Shown: piece by piece, positions 5,107 to 6,295 of the stretch | Layout of the letters: each line of letters opens with the position of its first letter | Position numbering within the stretch: the stretch's first letter is position 1 | Assembly: GCA_022360275.1 (NCBI GenBank) | Contig: JAKSDC010000180.1 | Span: 1-6,295 of the forward strand | From: Chlorobiales bacterium | GTDB taxonomy: Bacteria; Bacteroidota; Chlorobiia; Chlorobiales; Chlorobiaceae | Direction of reading: 5' to 3' | DNA length: 6,295 bases | Translations under genes and position numbers: made by a program | The notes under the pieces: model-generated | The model's database searches: none | Told to the model about the DNA's origin: nothing | What the model saw: only the letters and a program-made list of their open reading frames with translations

Positions 5107-6295
5107 ATGCTGAGTTTAATTGTTTTTCTGCCTATTATAGCCGGCCTGATAATTCTTGCAGTGCCGTCATCGCAAAAGCAGATCATCAGGATCGTAACAT
5201 TACTTGCGGCTCTCGGACAGGGAGTTCTTGCTGTTCTGATATGGCAGGGTTATGATCCCTCTCTTCCGGGTATTACCGCTGCGGCAAACGGTTCTCTCGA
5301 GGGTTCGTTCCAGTTTGTCGAGAGGCTTCCATGGATCACGCTTGATCTCGGGAATTTCGGTACTCTGAATATCGAGTATTTCCTCGGAGTTGACGGTCTT
5401 TCCATCACCATGGTGCTGTTAACGGCACTGATTTCCATCATCGCGGTTCTCTCAAGCTGGACTATCCAGAAACAGGTCAAAGGCTACTTCATTCTGTTCA
5501 ATCTTCTCAGCACGGCTATGATGGGTTGTTTCGTGGCCCTTGATTTTTTCCTCTTTTATGTGTTCTGGGAGCTCATGCTGCTGCCGATGTATTTTCTCAT
5601 CGGCATCTGGGGTGGACCCAACAGGGAATATGCGGCGATCAAGTTTTTCCTTTATACGCTTTTCGGTTCGGTTTTCATGCTGCTGGTCATGATAGGCCTG
5701 TACTTCAGCGTTATCGATCCTGCTACCGGCAACCACACCTTCAGCCTTGTTGCGATGGCAAGTCAGGAAAATTATCTTCCCGATTCTATTTTCGGGCCGG
5801 AAAGCGTTGCATGGCGTTACGCTGCCTTTATCGTACTGTTTATCGGTTTTGCCATCAAGGTTCCAATGTTTCCTTTCCACACCTGGCTTCCCGATGCTCA
5901 TGTCGAGGCGCCGACACCTATTTCGGTGATTCTTGCCGGTGTGCTGCTGAAACTTGGCACCTACGGCATGATGAGAATCAACTTCCCGTTTTTTCCTGAG
6001 GTTTTCCAGGCTTCGCTCTATGTGATTGCCGTTTTCGGCGCCATCAATATCATTTACGGTGCATTCTGTGCGCTGGCACAGTCGGATCTGAAGAAGCTCG
6101 TGGCTTACTCGTCGATCAGCCATATGGGGTATGTGCTGCTCGGTCTTGCGGCAAACAATACAGAAGGGATGACCGGAGCGCTGTATCAAATGTTCAATCA
6201 TGGCACCATTACCGCCATGCTTTTCCTTCTTGTCGGGGTTATCTATGATCGTGCACATACACGCCAAATTGACAAGTTTGGAGGCCTTGCTTCCT
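5107..6295 (+). CDS. nuoM: NADH-quinone oxidoreductase subunit M (antiporter-like), 3' end outside window
   Basis: NuoM (ND4/NdhD) is the middle antiporter-like proton-channel subunit of complex I. The first 396 codons are present and stay open to the window edge; the family is about 500 aa, so roughly 100 residues are missing. Typical features appear in order: an N-terminal membrane helix (MLSLIVFLPIIAGLIIL), the FQFVERLPWI and EYFLGVDGLS elements (68-77, 90-99), E155 in FWELMLLPMYFLIG (153-166), K251 in FAIKVPMFPFHTWLPDAHVE (248-267), the family stretch APTPISVILAGVLLK (268-282) with K282, the QSDLKKLVAYSSISHMGYVL block (325-344), and H365 in FNHG. E155 and K251 match the essential Glu144/Lys234 pair of the E. 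coli protein. The ATG at 5107 is chosen because an in-frame TAA (5098-5100) lies just upstream and the N-terminus fits the family. There is no ribosome binding site at normal spacing; see the leader hairpin. nuoN would be expected next. Confidence 0.96.
   Translation, partial: MLSLIVFLPIIAGLIILAVPSSQKQIIRIVTLLAALGQGVLAVLIWQGYDPSLPGITAAANGSLEGSFQFVERLPWITLDLGNFGTLNIEYFLGVDGLSITMVLLTALISIIAVLSSWTIQKQVKGYFILFNLLSTAMMGCFVALDFFLFYVFWELMLLPMYFLIGIWGGPNREYAAIKFFLYTLFGSVFMLLVMIGLYFSVIDPATGNHTFSLVAMASQENYLPDSIFGPESVAWRYAAFIVLFIGFAIKVPMFPFHTWLPDAHVEAPTPISVILAGVLLKLGTYGMMRINFPFFPEVFQASLYVIAVFGAINIIYGAFCALAQSDLKKLVAYSSISHMGYVLLGLAANNTEGMTGALYQMFNHGTITAMLFLLVGVIYDRAHTRQIDKFGGLAS

Noticed and set aside
5452..6267. 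Antisense open frame of 271 codons inside nuoM
   Set aside because: It lies opposite a clear, conserved NuoM reading frame. The product is highly charged and unlike any known protein, so it is a shadow.
1..6295. A novel defence, mobile or biosynthetic system in the window
   Set aside because: Nearly every base belongs to recognised complex I genes with short spacers. There are no unexplained gene-sized regions, repeats arrays, integrase-like genes or composition breaks that I can see.

Overview
The window is a compact, one-directional stretch of a respiratory complex I (NADH dehydrogenase type I, nuo/ndh) operon, all on the + strand. Gene order is the last 14 codons of nuoD, then nuoH, nuoI, nuoJ, nuoK, nuoL and the first 396 codons of nuoM, which runs off the right edge. 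Spacers between genes range from a 4-base overlap to 54 bases. There is no RNA gene, mobile element, CRISPR array, promoter or terminator that I can support, so the window looks like the middle of a single transcript.

The proteins form the membrane arm of complex I plus its connection to the peripheral arm. NuoD and NuoH make the quinone pocket. NuoI carries two [4Fe-4S] clusters toward it. NuoJ and NuoK are small proton-path subunits, and NuoL and NuoM are antiporter-like proton channels. Each full-length protein keeps the residues expected for function, and none is frameshifted.

nuoD runs straight into nuoH with an ATGA overlap. The genes nuoE, nuoF and nuoG (the NADH-oxidising module), which lie between nuoD and nuoH in enterobacterial-type operons, are absent at this point. 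This layout is known from 11-subunit complex I in green sulfur bacteria, cyanobacteria/chloroplasts (with different order), Bacteroidetes and others. Together with the intermediate GC content and the style of the protein sequences, I suspect a green sulfur bacterium (Chlorobi, Chlorobium-like). That is inference from memory, not a search result.

The window is mostly ordinary housekeeping sequence and I see no undescribed system in it. The points most worth a second look are: (1) a possible structured translation start for nuoM, where a strong Shine-Dalgarno sequence sits about 40 bases upstream of the ATG and a potential hairpin in between would bring the two to about 10 bases; (2) a long histidine-, glutamate- and alanine-rich insertion in NuoL; (3) a Lys/Ala/Pro-rich tail on NuoI; and (4) the missing NADH module at the nuoD-nuoH junction.
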